This document shows, one piece after another, positions 9,942 to 18,545 of a DNA stretch of 64,000 bases; positions within the stretch are counted from its first letter, which is position 1, and each line of letters starts with the position of its first letter. Under the pieces are notes generated by a model. That model saw only the letters and a list, made by a program, of their open reading frames with translations. It had not been told where the DNA came from and did no database searches. Source of the stretch: an uncultured Prevotellaceae bacterium (GTDB taxonomy: Bacteria > Bacteroidota > Bacteroidia > Bacteroidales > Bacteroidaceae); contig CACYPF010000004.1 of assembly GCA_902776195.1 (NCBI GenBank), positions 62,001-126,000 on the forward strand. Direction: 5' to 3'. The translations under genes and the position numbers were made by a program.

Positions 9942-11021
9942 ATGGAAAACAAAAGAACCTGTCTATATGACAAACACGTAGCACTGGGGGCACTCATCTC
10001 CCCCTTCGGCGGTTTTGACATGCCTATACAATATTCTAATATTGTGGATGAGCACCAGGCAGTGCGCCAGCACTGTGGGGTCTTCGACGTGAGCCACATG
10101 GGCGAGGTGTTGGTGTATGGCACCGATGCCGAGCGCTTCGTCAACCACATCTTCACCAATGACGTGCGAGGTATGGCTGACGGGAAGATCCTCTATGGCA
10201 TGATGTGCTATGAGGACGGCGGTGTCGTGGACGACCTGCTGGTGTATAAAAAAGATGCCGGTAGCTTCTTCCTCGTCATCAACGCCTCGAATATCGACAA
10301 GGACTGGGAATGGATACAGCAGCAGGCAGCCGGCTTTGATGTCACATTGGAAAACCAGAGTGAACAATACGGTGAAATTGCCGTCCAGGGTCCGGAAGCG
10401 GAGCAGGTGATGGAGCAGACACTGGGCATCTCCTGCAAAGAACTGACTTTCTACACTTTCAAGGTCATCGGTGACATCATCGTATCACGTACAGGCTATA
10501 CTGGAGAGGATGGTTTTGAGGTCTATGCCTCATCCTCTTATATTAATGAGTGTTGGGACAAGTTGATGGCAGCAGGAGTGAAGCCCTGCGGACTCGGTTG
10601 TCGCGACACCCTGCGTTTTGAGGTAGGACTGCCCCTCTACGGCGATGAGTTATCAGAGACCATCTCTCCCATCATGGCGGGACTGGGCATTTTCGTGAAA
10701 CTGGACAAGGAGGAGTTTATCGGAAAAGATGCCCTTGCCAAGCAGAAAGCGGAGGGTGTCAGCAAGAAACTGGTGGGCATCGAGCTGCATGACAAGGCGA
10801 TACCCCGCCATGGCTACAGCGTACTGAAAGACGGCAATGTCATCGGCGAAGTCACTACCGGCTATCACACCATCTCCACCGACAAGAGCGTATGCCTCGC
10901 CCTCATCGACAGCCAGTATGCTGCCTTGGGCACAGACGTGGAGATACAGATTCGCAAGAAGACCTTCCCCGGTACGGTATGTAAGAAGCGTTTCTATGAC
11001 AAACACTATAAGAAAGATTGA
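9942..11021 (+). CDS. gcvT: Glycine cleavage system T protein (aminomethyltransferase)
   Basis: Tetrahydrofolate-dependent aminomethyltransferase of 359 residues. It takes the aminomethyl group from lipoyl-GcvH, releases ammonia and forms 5,10-methylene-THF. Diagnostic segments are CGVFDVSHMGEV (folate-site Asp/His region), SRTGYTGEDGFEVY, LRFEVGLPLYGDEL and the C-terminal GEVTTGYHTIS / CLALID barrel. Length and order match the family. It follows lplA after a 42-base gap and precedes gcvH by 18 bases. Confidence 0.97.
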   Translation: MENKRTCLYDKHVALGALISPFGGFDMPIQYSNIVDEHQAVRQHCGVFDVSHMGEVLVYGTDAERFVNHIFTNDVRGMADGKILYGMMCYEDGGVVDDLLVYKKDAGSFFLVINASNIDKDWEWIQQQAAGFDVTLENQSEQYGEIAVQGPEAEQVMEQTLGISCKELTFYTFKVIGDIIVSRTGYTGEDGFEVYASSSYINECWDKLMAAGVKPCGLGCRDTLRFEVGLPLYGDELSETISPIMAGLGIFVKLDKEEFIGKDALAKQKAEGVSKKLVGIELHDKAIPRHGYSVLKDGNVIGEVTTGYHTISTDKSVCLALIDSQYAALGTDVEIQIRKKTFPGTVCKKRFYDKHYKKD

Positions 11022-11039
11022 ACATTAAATTTTGAAGAT

Positions 11040-11420
11040 ATGGCAAAAGTTATTGAAGGACTCTATTACAGTGAGTCACATGAGTATGTGAGAGTAGAAG
11101 GCAACTTCGGGTTTATCGGTATCACCGACTATGCGCAGAACGCCTTGGGTAATGTGGTATATGTCGACCTTCCCGATGTAGACGACGAGGTAACGGCAGG
11201 TGAGGAGTTTGGTGCCGTGGAGAGTGTGAAGGCAGCAAGCGACCTGATGTCACCCGTCAGCGGCACCATCGTGGAGGTAAACGAGGCTCTCGACGACCAG
11301 CCGGAGCTCGTCAACCAGGATGCCTTCGCCAACTGGATTATCAAGGTGGAGATGAGTGACAAGAGTGAGCTTGACGACCTCATGGATGCCAAAGCTTACG
11401 CTGCTTTCTGTGAGAAGTAA
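11040..11420 (+). CDS. gcvH: Glycine cleavage system H protein
   Basis: Lipoyl carrier protein of 126 residues. The lipoylated Lys lies in the canonical context VESVKAASDLMSP, with the expected Gly about ten residues later (VSGTIVEVN). ITDYAQNALGNVVYVDLPD is the typical N-terminal hybrid fold. It shuttles the aminomethyl group between GcvP, GcvT and the E3 encoded at the end of this operon, and is the likely substrate of the upstream LplA. Confidence 0.97.
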   Translation: MAKVIEGLYYSESHEYVRVEGNFGFIGITDYAQNALGNVVYVDLPDVDDEVTAGEEFGAVESVKAASDLMSPVSGTIVEVNEALDDQPELVNQDAFANWIIKVEMSDKSELDDLMDAKAYAAFCEK

Positions 11421-11449
11421 TTAATTTTCTGGATTTCGATATTACGATC

Positions 11450-12772
11450 ATGTTCAAATATTTTCCCCACACAGACGAGGACCTTCAGGCGATGATGGAG
11501 AAAGTCGGGGTGAAGAGCCTTGACGACCTCTATGCCGAGGTTCCCGATGAGATCCGCTTCCGTGGCGACTATCAGTTGCCGGAGCAGATGAGCGAGGTGG
11601 AGGTGCGCCAGTTGTTTGAGAAACTGGGCGGGCAGAACGAGCAGCTGACATGTTTCGGGGGCGCTGGTGTCTACGACCACTACACGCCAGCCGTCATCCC
11701 TGCTCTGCTGAGCCGCTCAGAGTTCCTCACCAGCTATACTCCCTATCAGGCGGAGATATCACAAGGCACGCTCCATTACATCTTCGAATACCAGTCGATG
11801 ATGGCAGAGCTGACGGGAATGGACATCTCCAATGCTTCCATGTACGACGGTACGACAGCTGCCGCCGAGGCTGTGATGATGGCTGTCGCTGCCGGCAAGA
11901 AGCAGGACACGGTACTCATCAGTGAGACCGTCGACCCGAAGACACTGAGAGTGATAGAGACCTATGCCCACTTCCACGGCATCAAGATAGAGATGATCCG
12001 TCAACAGGAGGGCATCACCGATCTGCCACACCTGCAATCCCTACTGTCTCTGCATCAGGGAAAGGTCGCTGGTGTATTCGTGCAACAACCGAACTACTAC
12101 GGTATCGTTGAGGATTACAATGGGTACGCTGATGCTGTCCATGCCGGGAAGGGACTCTTTATCATGAGCAGCATTGCCGCCGATCTCGCCGTTCTGAAGA
12201 CACCCGGCGAATGGGGGGCAGACATCGCTGTGGGCGATGGGCAGTCGTTGGGTATCCCCATGCAGTTCGGAGGACCGTATGTCGGCTATATGTGCTGCAC
12301 GGAGAAACTCATCCGCAAGATGCCCGGACGTATCGTCGGCATGACAAAGGACAACCGTGGACAGCGTGCTTTCGTATTGACACTACAGGCACGTGAGCAA
12401 CATATCCGCCGTCAGAAAGCGACCTCGAACATCTGCTCAAACCAAAGTCTGATGGCACTCTTCGTCACGATATATATGTCTCTGATGGGTAAGGAGGGGC
12501 TGCGTGAGGCTGCTGAGCTGTCGTACGCCGGTGCTCATTACCTTTGCGACAAGCTTCTGGCTACGGGACACTTCAAAATGGTGTACGACAAACCTTTCTT
12601 CAATGAGTTTGTCGTCAGCTACGACGGTGACCTTGACGCTCTGTTGCGGCAACTTCAAGCCCATGGCATCTTCGGTGGTGTCAAACTGGGCGACAACCAG
12701 TTGATGATTGCCGTTACCGAGAAGAGGACGAAAGAGGATATTGATAACTATGTAAATGAAATAATGCCATGA
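11450..12772 (+). CDS. gcvPA: Glycine decarboxylase subunit 1 (P protein, N-terminal half)
   Basis: First half (440 residues) of the split-type glycine dehydrogenase (decarboxylating). Recognisable parts are the N-terminal FKYFPHTDEDLQAMM, FGGAGVYDHYTPAVIP, TPYQAEISQGTLHYIFEYQ, NASMYDGTTAAAEA and GQSLGIPMQFGGPYVGYM. The PLP lysine is in the partner subunit, so this chain completes the alpha2beta2 enzyme rather than acting alone. Its last four bases overlap the start of gcvPB (ATGA), consistent with equal production. Confidence 0.97.
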   Translation: MFKYFPHTDEDLQAMMEKVGVKSLDDLYAEVPDEIRFRGDYQLPEQMSEVEVRQLFEKLGGQNEQLTCFGGAGVYDHYTPAVIPALLSRSEFLTSYTPYQAEISQGTLHYIFEYQSMMAELTGMDISNASMYDGTTAAAEAVMMAVAAGKKQDTVLISETVDPKTLRVIETYAHFHGIKIEMIRQQEGITDLPHLQSLLSLHQGKVAGVFVQQPNYYGIVEDYNGYADAVHAGKGLFIMSSIAADLAVLKTPGEWGADIAVGDGQSLGIPMQFGGPYVGYMCCTEKLIRKMPGRIVGMTKDNRGQRAFVLTLQAREQHIRRQKATSNICSNQSLMALFVTIYMSLMGKEGLREAAELSYAGAHYLCDKLLATGHFKMVYDKPFFNEFVVSYDGDLDALLRQLQAHGIFGGVKLGDNQLMIAVTEKRTKEDIDNYVNEIMP

Positions 12773-14181
12773 ACAACAGACTATATGGAAACCTGATCTT
12801 CGAACTCTCGAAGAAAGGGCGCAAAGGATATTCTCTTCCCAAGAACCGGTTCGGTAACTATGAGATACCGGCAGGCATGCGACGCAAGGAGCCTGCTGAG
12901 TTGCCGGAGTGTGACGAGATGACGGTAGTGCGTCATTATACGAACCTCTCCGCCAATAACTTCGGGGTGGACAACGGGTTCTATCCGTTGGGGTCCTGCA
13001 CCATGAAGTATAATCCCAAGGTCAATGAGGAGATGGCGGCGCTGCCACAGTTTGCCAACCTGCACCCCCTGCAGCCCCAAGGGACTACTAAGGGCGCACG
13101 TGCCGTCAGTACTTTATTAAAGAGGGCACTCTGTGAACTGACAGGACTTGCCGACTTCACGCTGAAACCTTATGCGGGGGCTCATGGTGAACTGACCGGA
13201 CTGATGGTCATCCGTGGCTATCACCAGTCACGTCATGACGAGGCTCGCACGAAAGTCATCGTGCCCGACTCTGCCCATGGCACCAATCCTGCCTCTGCCG
13301 CCGTCTGCGGTCTGGAGATTTTAGAGGTGAAGTCAACAAAGGATGGGCTGGTAGACCTGGAAGACCTGGAAAGCCTGGTTGCCCAAGAAGGTCCCAACAT
13401 CGCTGCCATGATGATGACCAACCCCAATACCCTCGGACTTTTCGAGCGTGACATCCCCACGATTGCCAAGATGATTCACGACTGCGGAGGACTGATGTAT
13501 TACGACGGTGCCAACCTGAACCCTATGCTTGGTGCATGCCGCCCTGGTGACATGGGTTTTGACGTGATGCACATCAACCTGCACAAGACATTCTCCACGC
13601 CACATGGCGGTGGCGGTCCTGGCAGTGGTCCGGTGGGAGTACGCAAGGGTCTGGAGCCGTTCCTTCCCTATGTCAGTCCTTACGAGAGTGGCAACTTCGC
13701 CGTGGTGATGCGTGCCTATGCTTATATCCTCTCACTGGGTAAGGAGCATATGAAGGAGGTGGGACCTCTGGCGACTCTGAATGCCAACTATATCAAGGAG
13801 TGTCTGAAGGATGTCTATGAACTGCCTATCGACGGACTCTGCAAACATGAGTTCGTGTTTGACGGATTGAAGGACAAGTCGACGGGTGTCACTACGATGG
13901 ACGTTGCCAAACGTCTGCTGGACTATGGCTATCATGCGCCCACCATCTACTTCCCCTTACTCTTCCATGAGAGCCTCATGATAGAGCCGACCGAGAATGA
14001 GTCGAAAGACACTATCGACGGTTTCATTGATGTGATGCGGAAAATCGCTGAGGAGGCGAAGAGGGAGCCCGATGTGGTGAAGACGGCTCCACATAACACA
14101 CCTATCGGCAGGGTGGATGACGTGCTCGCCGCCAAGCATCCGATTGTTACTTATAAACAGATGATGAATGACAACAACTGA
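12769..14181 (+). CDS. gcvPB: Glycine decarboxylase subunit 2 (P protein, C-terminal half)
   Basis: PLP-bearing half (470 residues) of glycine decarboxylase. The PLP-binding lysine is in MHINLHKTFSTPHGGGGPG. Other markers are NGFYPLGSCTMKYNP, PYAGAHGELTGL, DSAHGTNPASAA and YDGANLNP. It removes CO2 from glycine and loads the aminomethyl group on lipoyl-GcvH. It overlaps gcvPA by four bases at its start and lpdA by 14 bases at its end. Confidence 0.97.
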   Translation: MNNRLYGNLIFELSKKGRKGYSLPKNRFGNYEIPAGMRRKEPAELPECDEMTVVRHYTNLSANNFGVDNGFYPLGSCTMKYNPKVNEEMAALPQFANLHPLQPQGTTKGARAVSTLLKRALCELTGLADFTLKPYAGAHGELTGLMVIRGYHQSRHDEARTKVIVPDSAHGTNPASAAVCGLEILEVKSTKDGLVDLEDLESLVAQEGPNIAAMMMTNPNTLGLFERDIPTIAKMIHDCGGLMYYDGANLNPMLGACRPGDMGFDVMHINLHKTFSTPHGGGGPGSGPVGVRKGLEPFLPYVSPYESGNFAVVMRAYAYILSLGKEHMKEVGPLATLNANYIKECLKDVYELPIDGLCKHEFVFDGLKDKSTGVTTMDVAKRLLDYGYHAPTIYFPLLFHESLMIEPTENESKDTIDGFIDVMRKIAEEAKREPDVVKTAPHNTPIGRVDDVLAAKHPIVTYKQMMNDNN

Positions 14182-15415
14182 CCTTATCATTATCGGCGCG
14201 GGACCTGGTGGTTACCGCGCCGCTGAGTATGCCGCCAAACAGGGACTGCATGTAGTGATTATCGAACAGGACGAGGTGGGGGGTACCTGTCTCAACCGTG
14301 GCTGCATCCCCACGAAGACATATGTGCATGCCAGCACCTTTGCTGATGCCTTCGAGCGTCAACAGCAGGTGGTCAGTCTGCTGCGCAGTGGGGTGGAGCA
14401 GATTCTCGGTACCCCAGGAATCACACTCATCAAGGGGCATGCCTCCTTCATCGACGCACAGACGGTGGAAGTATGTAGCGATGCCAACGCTACTACAGAA
14501 ACTATCACTGCCCCCCACATCATCATTGCCACGGGAAGCAGTGCCAAGTTGCTGCCCTTGCCAGATATCGACGACCCGCGTCTTGTCACTTCCACAGAAC
14601 TGCTTCAACGTCCTACCCTGCCACAGCGTCTTGCCATCATCGGTGCCGGTGTTATCGGCATGGAGTTTGCCAGCGTCTTCAACCGCTTCGGTTCAGAGGT
14701 CATGGTCATCGAGTATCTCAAGGAGTGCTTGCCGATGGTGGACAGCGACATTGCCAAGCGGCTGCGTAAACTTCTTGAGAAGCGGGGTATCAAGTTCCAG
14801 ATGAAAACTGCCGTGCAGTCGCTCAAGGAGATTGATGCTGACGTAATCCTGATGGCGACAGGTCGTCAGCCGAATGTCGGTGATGATTTCCGGAAGGCTG
14901 GTTTTGAGTATGACGGGCGGAAAGGGATCACCGTTAATGACAACTTTGAGACGACAGTCAAAGGTATCTACGCCATTGGTGACGTGAATGGCAGGCAGAT
15001 GCTTGCCCATGCCGCAGAGATGCAGGCGGTACGTGCCGTCAACCACATCATCGGAAAGAAAGACGGTATCCGCTTCGACATCATGCCTGCCGCTATCTTC
15101 ACCGAGCCAGAGGCTGCCTGTGTGGGACCGTCAGAAGACCAGCTGAAGGCAGATGGCAGGGCGTATGTCTGCAAGAAAGCGTTCTGGCGTGCCAACGGAA
15201 AGGCACAGGCGATGAATGAGACGGAGGGAATGTTGAAACTCTTTGCCGACCAAAACGACCGTATCATCGGCTGCCATGCCTATGGTGCTCATGCCGCCGA
15301 CCTCATACAAGAATGTAGTGCCCTCATGTGCAAGGACACTACACTCTCAGAATTACGTGATATGATACATATCCACCCCACCCTCAGCGAGATACTGAAA
15401 GCGGCGGTGGAGTAA
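14168..15415 (+). CDS. lpdA: Dihydrolipoyl dehydrogenase (E3, L protein), compact form
   Basis: FAD disulfide oxidoreductase of 415 residues that reoxidises dihydrolipoyl-GcvH with NAD. Visible are the FAD fingerprint IIGAGPGGYRAAEYA, the redox disulfide GGTCLNRGCIPTK, the NAD fingerprint IIGAGVIGMEFASVF, TVKGIYAIGDVNGRQMLAH, and the C-terminal dimer motif HIHPTLSEIL carrying the catalytic His-Glu pair. It is about 40-50 residues shorter than usual E3. Most of the shortfall seems to be in the NAD domain, where KTAVQSLKEIDADVILMATGRQPN runs almost directly from one strand to the DxxLxAxGRxPN motif. It overlaps gcvPB by 14 bases and so is probably dedicated to glycine cleavage. Confidence 0.93.
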   Translation: MTTTDLIIIGAGPGGYRAAEYAAKQGLHVVIIEQDEVGGTCLNRGCIPTKTYVHASTFADAFERQQQVVSLLRSGVEQILGTPGITLIKGHASFIDAQTVEVCSDANATTETITAPHIIIATGSSAKLLPLPDIDDPRLVTSTELLQRPTLPQRLAIIGAGVIGMEFASVFNRFGSEVMVIEYLKECLPMVDSDIAKRLRKLLEKRGIKFQMKTAVQSLKEIDADVILMATGRQPNVGDDFRKAGFEYDGRKGITVNDNFETTVKGIYAIGDVNGRQMLAHAAEMQAVRAVNHIIGKKDGIRFDIMPAAIFTEPEAACVGPSEDQLKADGRAYVCKKAFWRANGKAQAMNETEGMLKLFADQNDRIIGCHAYGAHAADLIQECSALMCKDTTLSELRDMIHIHPTLSEILKAAVE

Positions 15416-15418
15416 CGG

Positions 15419-16840
15419 TTACGGCATCTTCACCAGATTGACATTCTTGAGATTGAGCTTTGCTGTCTTCTCGTCAATCTTCTTGTCGGTATTGGTATAG
15501 ACAATGGTGGTGTTCTCGATGTCGATGTCACGCACATTGTCGAGACCGAGGATGCCACTTGCCTCGATACCCGTGGAGGCTCCATGACAGATGACATTCG
15601 AGATATGGATGTCCTGGAAATAGGGAGCCTTCTTCTTTTGCTCCTCTGTGAAGGTAGGCACCTTGTTGGGGTCACTGCCGGCAGGACGGTCGACATAGTC
15701 ACACTGGAAGATAATAGCCTCATCCTTGATATCAGTCATCATGATATCAGAGATAAACAACTTCTCCGTCTTGCCGCCACGACTCATACCACTCTTGAAA
15801 CGGAGACCGGTGTCTGTGCCAGCGAAACGGTTATGGCGGACGATGATACGGCGCATACCGCTGATGGTCTCACTGCCCAGCACGAAACCACCATGGGCAT
15901 GGAAAACGGTATTGTCCTGAATGACGATATCCTCACAGCCATTGGCGGGAGAGGTCGGCTTTATATTACCACCCTTCATGCAGATACCATCATCACCGGC
16001 ATCCACCGTACTGTTGACGATCAGTCCGATATTGACATCACTGAAGTCAATGGCATCACCGTTCTGCGCATTCCATGGACAGCGCACGGTGACACCATCC
16101 ACGATGACATTCTTGGAATAGCAAGGATGAACATGGAAACGGGGGGAGTTCTGTACGGTGACTCCTTGGATAAGCACGTTCTCACAATCGGTAAAGCGGA
16201 TGATGTCGTTACGCATCTTCTCCTGTGCCTCGGGGGTCTCTGCGATATTCGCCGCTGCGTTCTTTGTGTTCCAAGGATAGAAGAGGGTACCATTGGATTG
16301 CTCCACGCCACCAATTACCTTTTTGAAGACATTCCACTCCACGTCACTCACCTTACCACGCTTGACGGGACGCCAGTGCTCACCATTGCCGTCGATGATT
16401 CCCTCACCAGTGATGGCGATGTTCTTGCGCTTAGAGGCACGGATGCAGGGATAAACACGACTGCCTGCCTTTGCCTCGGGATCGACATACAGCGACTTGT
16501 CTGAAGAGAAGAGTATAAGGGCGTTCTTGTCGAGGTGTAACTCGATATTGTCCTTCAACGAGATGGGACCGGTGAGCCATACCCCCTCCGGGATATTCAG
16601 TCGTCCACCTCCCAACTTGTTCAGTTTGCTGATACCCTTGCTGAATGCCTCAGTATTCAGGGTCACTCCATCACCGACACCCCCTACATCCTTGAGACTT
16701 ATCTCATTGGCAGGGATAACAGGACGGCTGACCTGCTTGACCTCAACAGGGAGATTCTGATAATACTTTGAGTAGTCTTGCGCCTCCACGGCGACTGGCA
16801 GCATCAACAGCACTGCCACGTAGTTTAGTAGTTTGTTCAT
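15419..16840 (-). CDS. Glycoside hydrolase family 28 protein (polygalacturonase-like)
   Basis: Secreted parallel beta-helix enzyme of 473 residues, likely to hydrolyse pectic polysaccharides (polygalacturonan or rhamnogalacturonan type). The signal peptide MNKLLNYVAVLLMLPVAVEA has no lipobox, so it is periplasmic or exported. The GH28 active-site set is present: NGDAIDF (NxD), VDAGDDGICMKGG (DD), FHAHGGFVLGSE (HG) and TGLRFKSG (RxK). Unlike many Bacteroidetes pectinases it is not in a SusCD polysaccharide-utilisation locus. It follows the Fur-family gene by 24 bases on the same strand and may be cotranscribed with it. Its stop is only three bases from that of lpdA. Exact substrate unknown. 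Confidence 0.9.
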   Translation of the reverse strand: MNKLLNYVAVLLMLPVAVEAQDYSKYYQNLPVEVKQVSRPVIPANEISLKDVGGVGDGVTLNTEAFSKGISKLNKLGGGRLNIPEGVWLTGPISLKDNIELHLDKNALILFSSDKSLYVDPEAKAGSRVYPCIRASKRKNIAITGEGIIDGNGEHWRPVKRGKVSDVEWNVFKKVIGGVEQSNGTLFYPWNTKNAAANIAETPEAQEKMRNDIIRFTDCENVLIQGVTVQNSPRFHVHPCYSKNVIVDGVTVRCPWNAQNGDAIDFSDVNIGLIVNSTVDAGDDGICMKGGNIKPTSPANGCEDIVIQDNTVFHAHGGFVLGSETISGMRRIIVRHNRFAGTDTGLRFKSGMSRGGKTEKLFISDIMMTDIKDEAIIFQCDYVDRPAGSDPNKVPTFTEEQKKKAPYFQDIHISNVICHGASTGIEASGILGLDNVRDIDIENTTIVYTNTDKKIDEKTAKLNLKNVNLVKMP

Positions 16841-16864
16841 TGTTATTTGTTATTAATTTGATTT

Positions 16865-17296
16865 CTAATCTTTCATCTTTCTCTGACAAGAGGGGCAGAT
16901 CCCTTTGACCACATACTCCGCCTCCTCCATCTCAAAGCCCGCAGGCAGAGGTACGGAAGGGATTCGCACATTCGTCAGGCAATAGGTACGATGGCATTTG
17001 TTACAGGTCAGATGGACATGCCCCTCACAATGCCGGGTATCGTCCTGATGGCATACACAGTATTTCTGTGACCCGGAACCATCGTCTATCTGATGCAGCA
17101 GATGTGTCTCTGTCAACAAGGTGAGAATACGGAACAGCGTGGAACGGTCTACAGTAGGCAGTTTAGCCTCCAAGTCGCCCAGACTGAAAGCGTCGTGAAA
17201 GCCATGCCTGATCTGCCGCCACACCAGCAACCGCACTGCTGTCACACGGATACCCGCATTGTCAAGCACTTGTTCGTCAGAGATATCTAAATGCAT
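16865..17296 (-). CDS. Fur-family transcriptional regulator
   Basis: Metal-responsive repressor of 143 residues. The N-terminal winged helix (about 1-80; TVDRSTLFRILTLLTETHLL) is followed by a C-terminal metal-binding/dimer domain with HCEGHVHLTCNKCHRTYC and a terminal CPSC pair, i.e. two CxxC structural-zinc motifs. Sequence alone does not separate Fur, Zur and PerR types; the short, His/Cys-rich C-domain is compatible with Zur. It has its own -7 element and lies upstream of the GH28 gene. No target box was identified. Confidence 0.88.
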   Translation of the reverse strand: MHLDISDEQVLDNAGIRVTAVRLLVWRQIRHGFHDAFSLGDLEAKLPTVDRSTLFRILTLLTETHLLHQIDDGSGSQKYCVCHQDDTRHCEGHVHLTCNKCHRTYCLTNVRIPSVPLPAGFEMEEAEYVVKGICPSCQRKMKD

Positions 17297-17317
17297 CGTA
17301 GTTTAAACTTCTGCCCG

Positions 17318-17325
17318 CAAAGTTA
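17318..17325 (-). promoter_or_regulatory. -7 promoter element for the Fur-family gene
   Basis: On the minus strand this reads TAACTTTG, 21 bases before the ATG at 17296. Confidence 0.6.
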
Positions 17326-17422
17326 CGAAATAATTGAAAAACAAACACATTATTAATAATTATTTACTTCTTTGCAACTAAAATGTAACAAAGCAAGCCA
17401 CTCATGGAAAGGATGCCCCTCC

Positions 17423-18088
17423 TTATCGATAGATGAAAAAATGTCCTCCATCACTCTGAGCATATTTCCGCAACAACCCTTGGATGAAGCGTGCGTTCCC
17501 TTCTACCCGCTGCTCGTCACCGTCATAGCCGTTGATGAGTACAAGCAGGTGTTGTGTATCCATGGTGATTTTCGTGCGCTCATGGTCACTGGTGGGTGTA
17601 CCTACCCCACCCTCGGCATCGCGATAGACGGGCAGTCCATGGATATTGATCATCCCCCTGCCAATACCCTCATACGGTTCACCTTCCCTGCCGACACCTA
17701 ATGTCAGGGTGTCACCCACAAACTTGTCGGCATCAAAACCGCCAATGCTATAGCCATAGGCGATAGAGGCAAGGTTGATGAGGTCTACCAGCGTGTCTAT
17801 CTGGTACAGTTCCTTCCCTTGCAGCATCCTTCTGATCAGCGCCTCCGACGCAGGGCGGTAACGTGAGGGGTCCTTGCCACATGCCTTGTAGACCCTACGG
17901 GTGGCAGCGATACCACTTAACTCTTTCAGTGACTCAGTGGTCAGTTCCTGCCGATAGCGTTCCCCCATCTCATGAATCTCCTGCCACAACGCCTCCGAGT
18001 AGGCGGTATTCACCACCTCAGCCTCCACACAAGCCCCTACAAACCCGGGGCATACCGTCTCTATCTCATTCGATACTATTACTTTCAT
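17423..18088 (-). CDS. B3/B4 tRNA-binding-domain protein (PheT-related)
   Basis: Protein of 221 residues made of the B3/B4 domain found in the phenylalanyl-tRNA synthetase beta subunit, without any catalytic synthetase domain. Typical stretches are VCPGFVGACVEAEVVN, YKACGKDPSRYRPASEAL, LVDLINLASIAYGYSIGGFDADK and SDHERTKITMDTQHLLVLINGY. Stand-alone B3/B4 proteins are thought to act on tRNA or on misacylated products, but the role of this one is not established. The ATG at 18088 is chosen because the longer frame starts at a TTG inside the -7 promoter element at 18110-18117. It is a single gene, divergent from an orphan promoter. Confidence 0.85.
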   Translation of the reverse strand: MKVIVSNEIETVCPGFVGACVEAEVVNTAYSEALWQEIHEMGERYRQELTTESLKELSGIAATRRVYKACGKDPSRYRPASEALIRRMLQGKELYQIDTLVDLINLASIAYGYSIGGFDADKFVGDTLTLGVGREGEPYEGIGRGMINIHGLPVYRDAEGGVGTPTSDHERTKITMDTQHLLVLINGYDGDEQRVEGNARFIQGLLRKYAQSDGGHFFIYR

Positions 18089-18109
18089 CTCTTCCAACGA
18101 ATTACCCTG

Positions 18110-18117
18110 CAAAGTTA
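18110..18117 (-). promoter_or_regulatory. -7 promoter element for the B3/B4-domain gene
   Basis: TAACTTTG on the minus strand, 21 bases before the ATG at 18088. Confidence 0.6.
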
Positions 18118-18159
18118 ATCAATTTTCTTCTTTTCTTTTATGGTTTCAAAAAGATTTGC

Positions 18160-18167
18160 TAATTTTG
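18160..18167 (+). promoter_or_regulatory. Orphan -7 promoter element pointing into a gene-free gap
   Basis: TAATTTTG, a good -7 match, reads rightward into a region without a recognisable gene. A transcript starting just after it would include a five-codon reading frame (18192-18209) and the hairpins at 18223 and 18348. Confidence 0.45.
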
Positions 18168-18222
18168 CAGTAGATCATTAAATTTAAAGCAATGTCTGAA
18201 GAAAAATAACATTTGGGGTGAG

Positions 18223-18259
18223 AAGCATGTTATATGTTTGCTGAACATATAACATGCTT
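18223..18259. repeat. Perfect inverted repeat, 16-bp arms
   Basis: AAGCATGTTATATGTT and its exact reverse complement flank a five-base loop, TGCTG. No T-tract follows on either strand, so it is not a standard terminator. Confidence 0.9.
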
Positions 18260-18347
18260 TAAAGCCTCTGGTTATCGGGGGGTGCGCCCTGTCATGTTAT
18301 ATGGTTATATGTTTTTGCGAAATTCTTTTTTTATTCAACACAAAGGT

Positions 18348-18395
18348 ACAGAGATACAGAGTCTTTATTATTTCTCTGTGTCTCTGTATCTCTGT
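18348..18395. repeat. Inverted repeat, 14-bp arms, ACAGAGATACAGAG type
   Basis: ACAGAGATACAGAG and its exact reverse complement surround a 20-base loop that repeats the CTCTGTGT motif. Nothing ties it to a gene. Confidence 0.8.
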
Positions 18396-18545
18396 GTTTA
18401 CCAATAATCCCTAAGCCCCTTGGGGATAGTTCCTTTACCCCCTAAAAGATGCCTTGCATGACCCATGGGAGATATCGGAATACCCCCATAACTGATATCG
18501 GAACGAGGGATAAACTATATCCTTATCAAATAGCAGGAGCTATTC

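Larger units (their letters stand above)
18089..18545. other. Intergenic region of 457 bases without a recognisable protein gene
   Basis: It holds the divergent -7 elements at 18110 and 18160 and a mini reading frame MSEEK at 18192-18209. It also holds a perfect 16-bp-arm hairpin at 18223-18259, a further partial copy of its CATGTTATAT motif at 18293-18302, and a 14-bp-arm hairpin at 18348-18395. Then comes about 150 bases in which nothing is recognised, up to the ddh stop. It may be a small RNA locus or the remains of a lost gene. Confidence 0.6.

Noticed and set aside
15584-16504. Plus-strand open frame (306 codons) opposite the GH28 gene
   Set aside because: Antisense shadow; the minus-strand frame has a signal peptide and all GH28 catalytic motifs.
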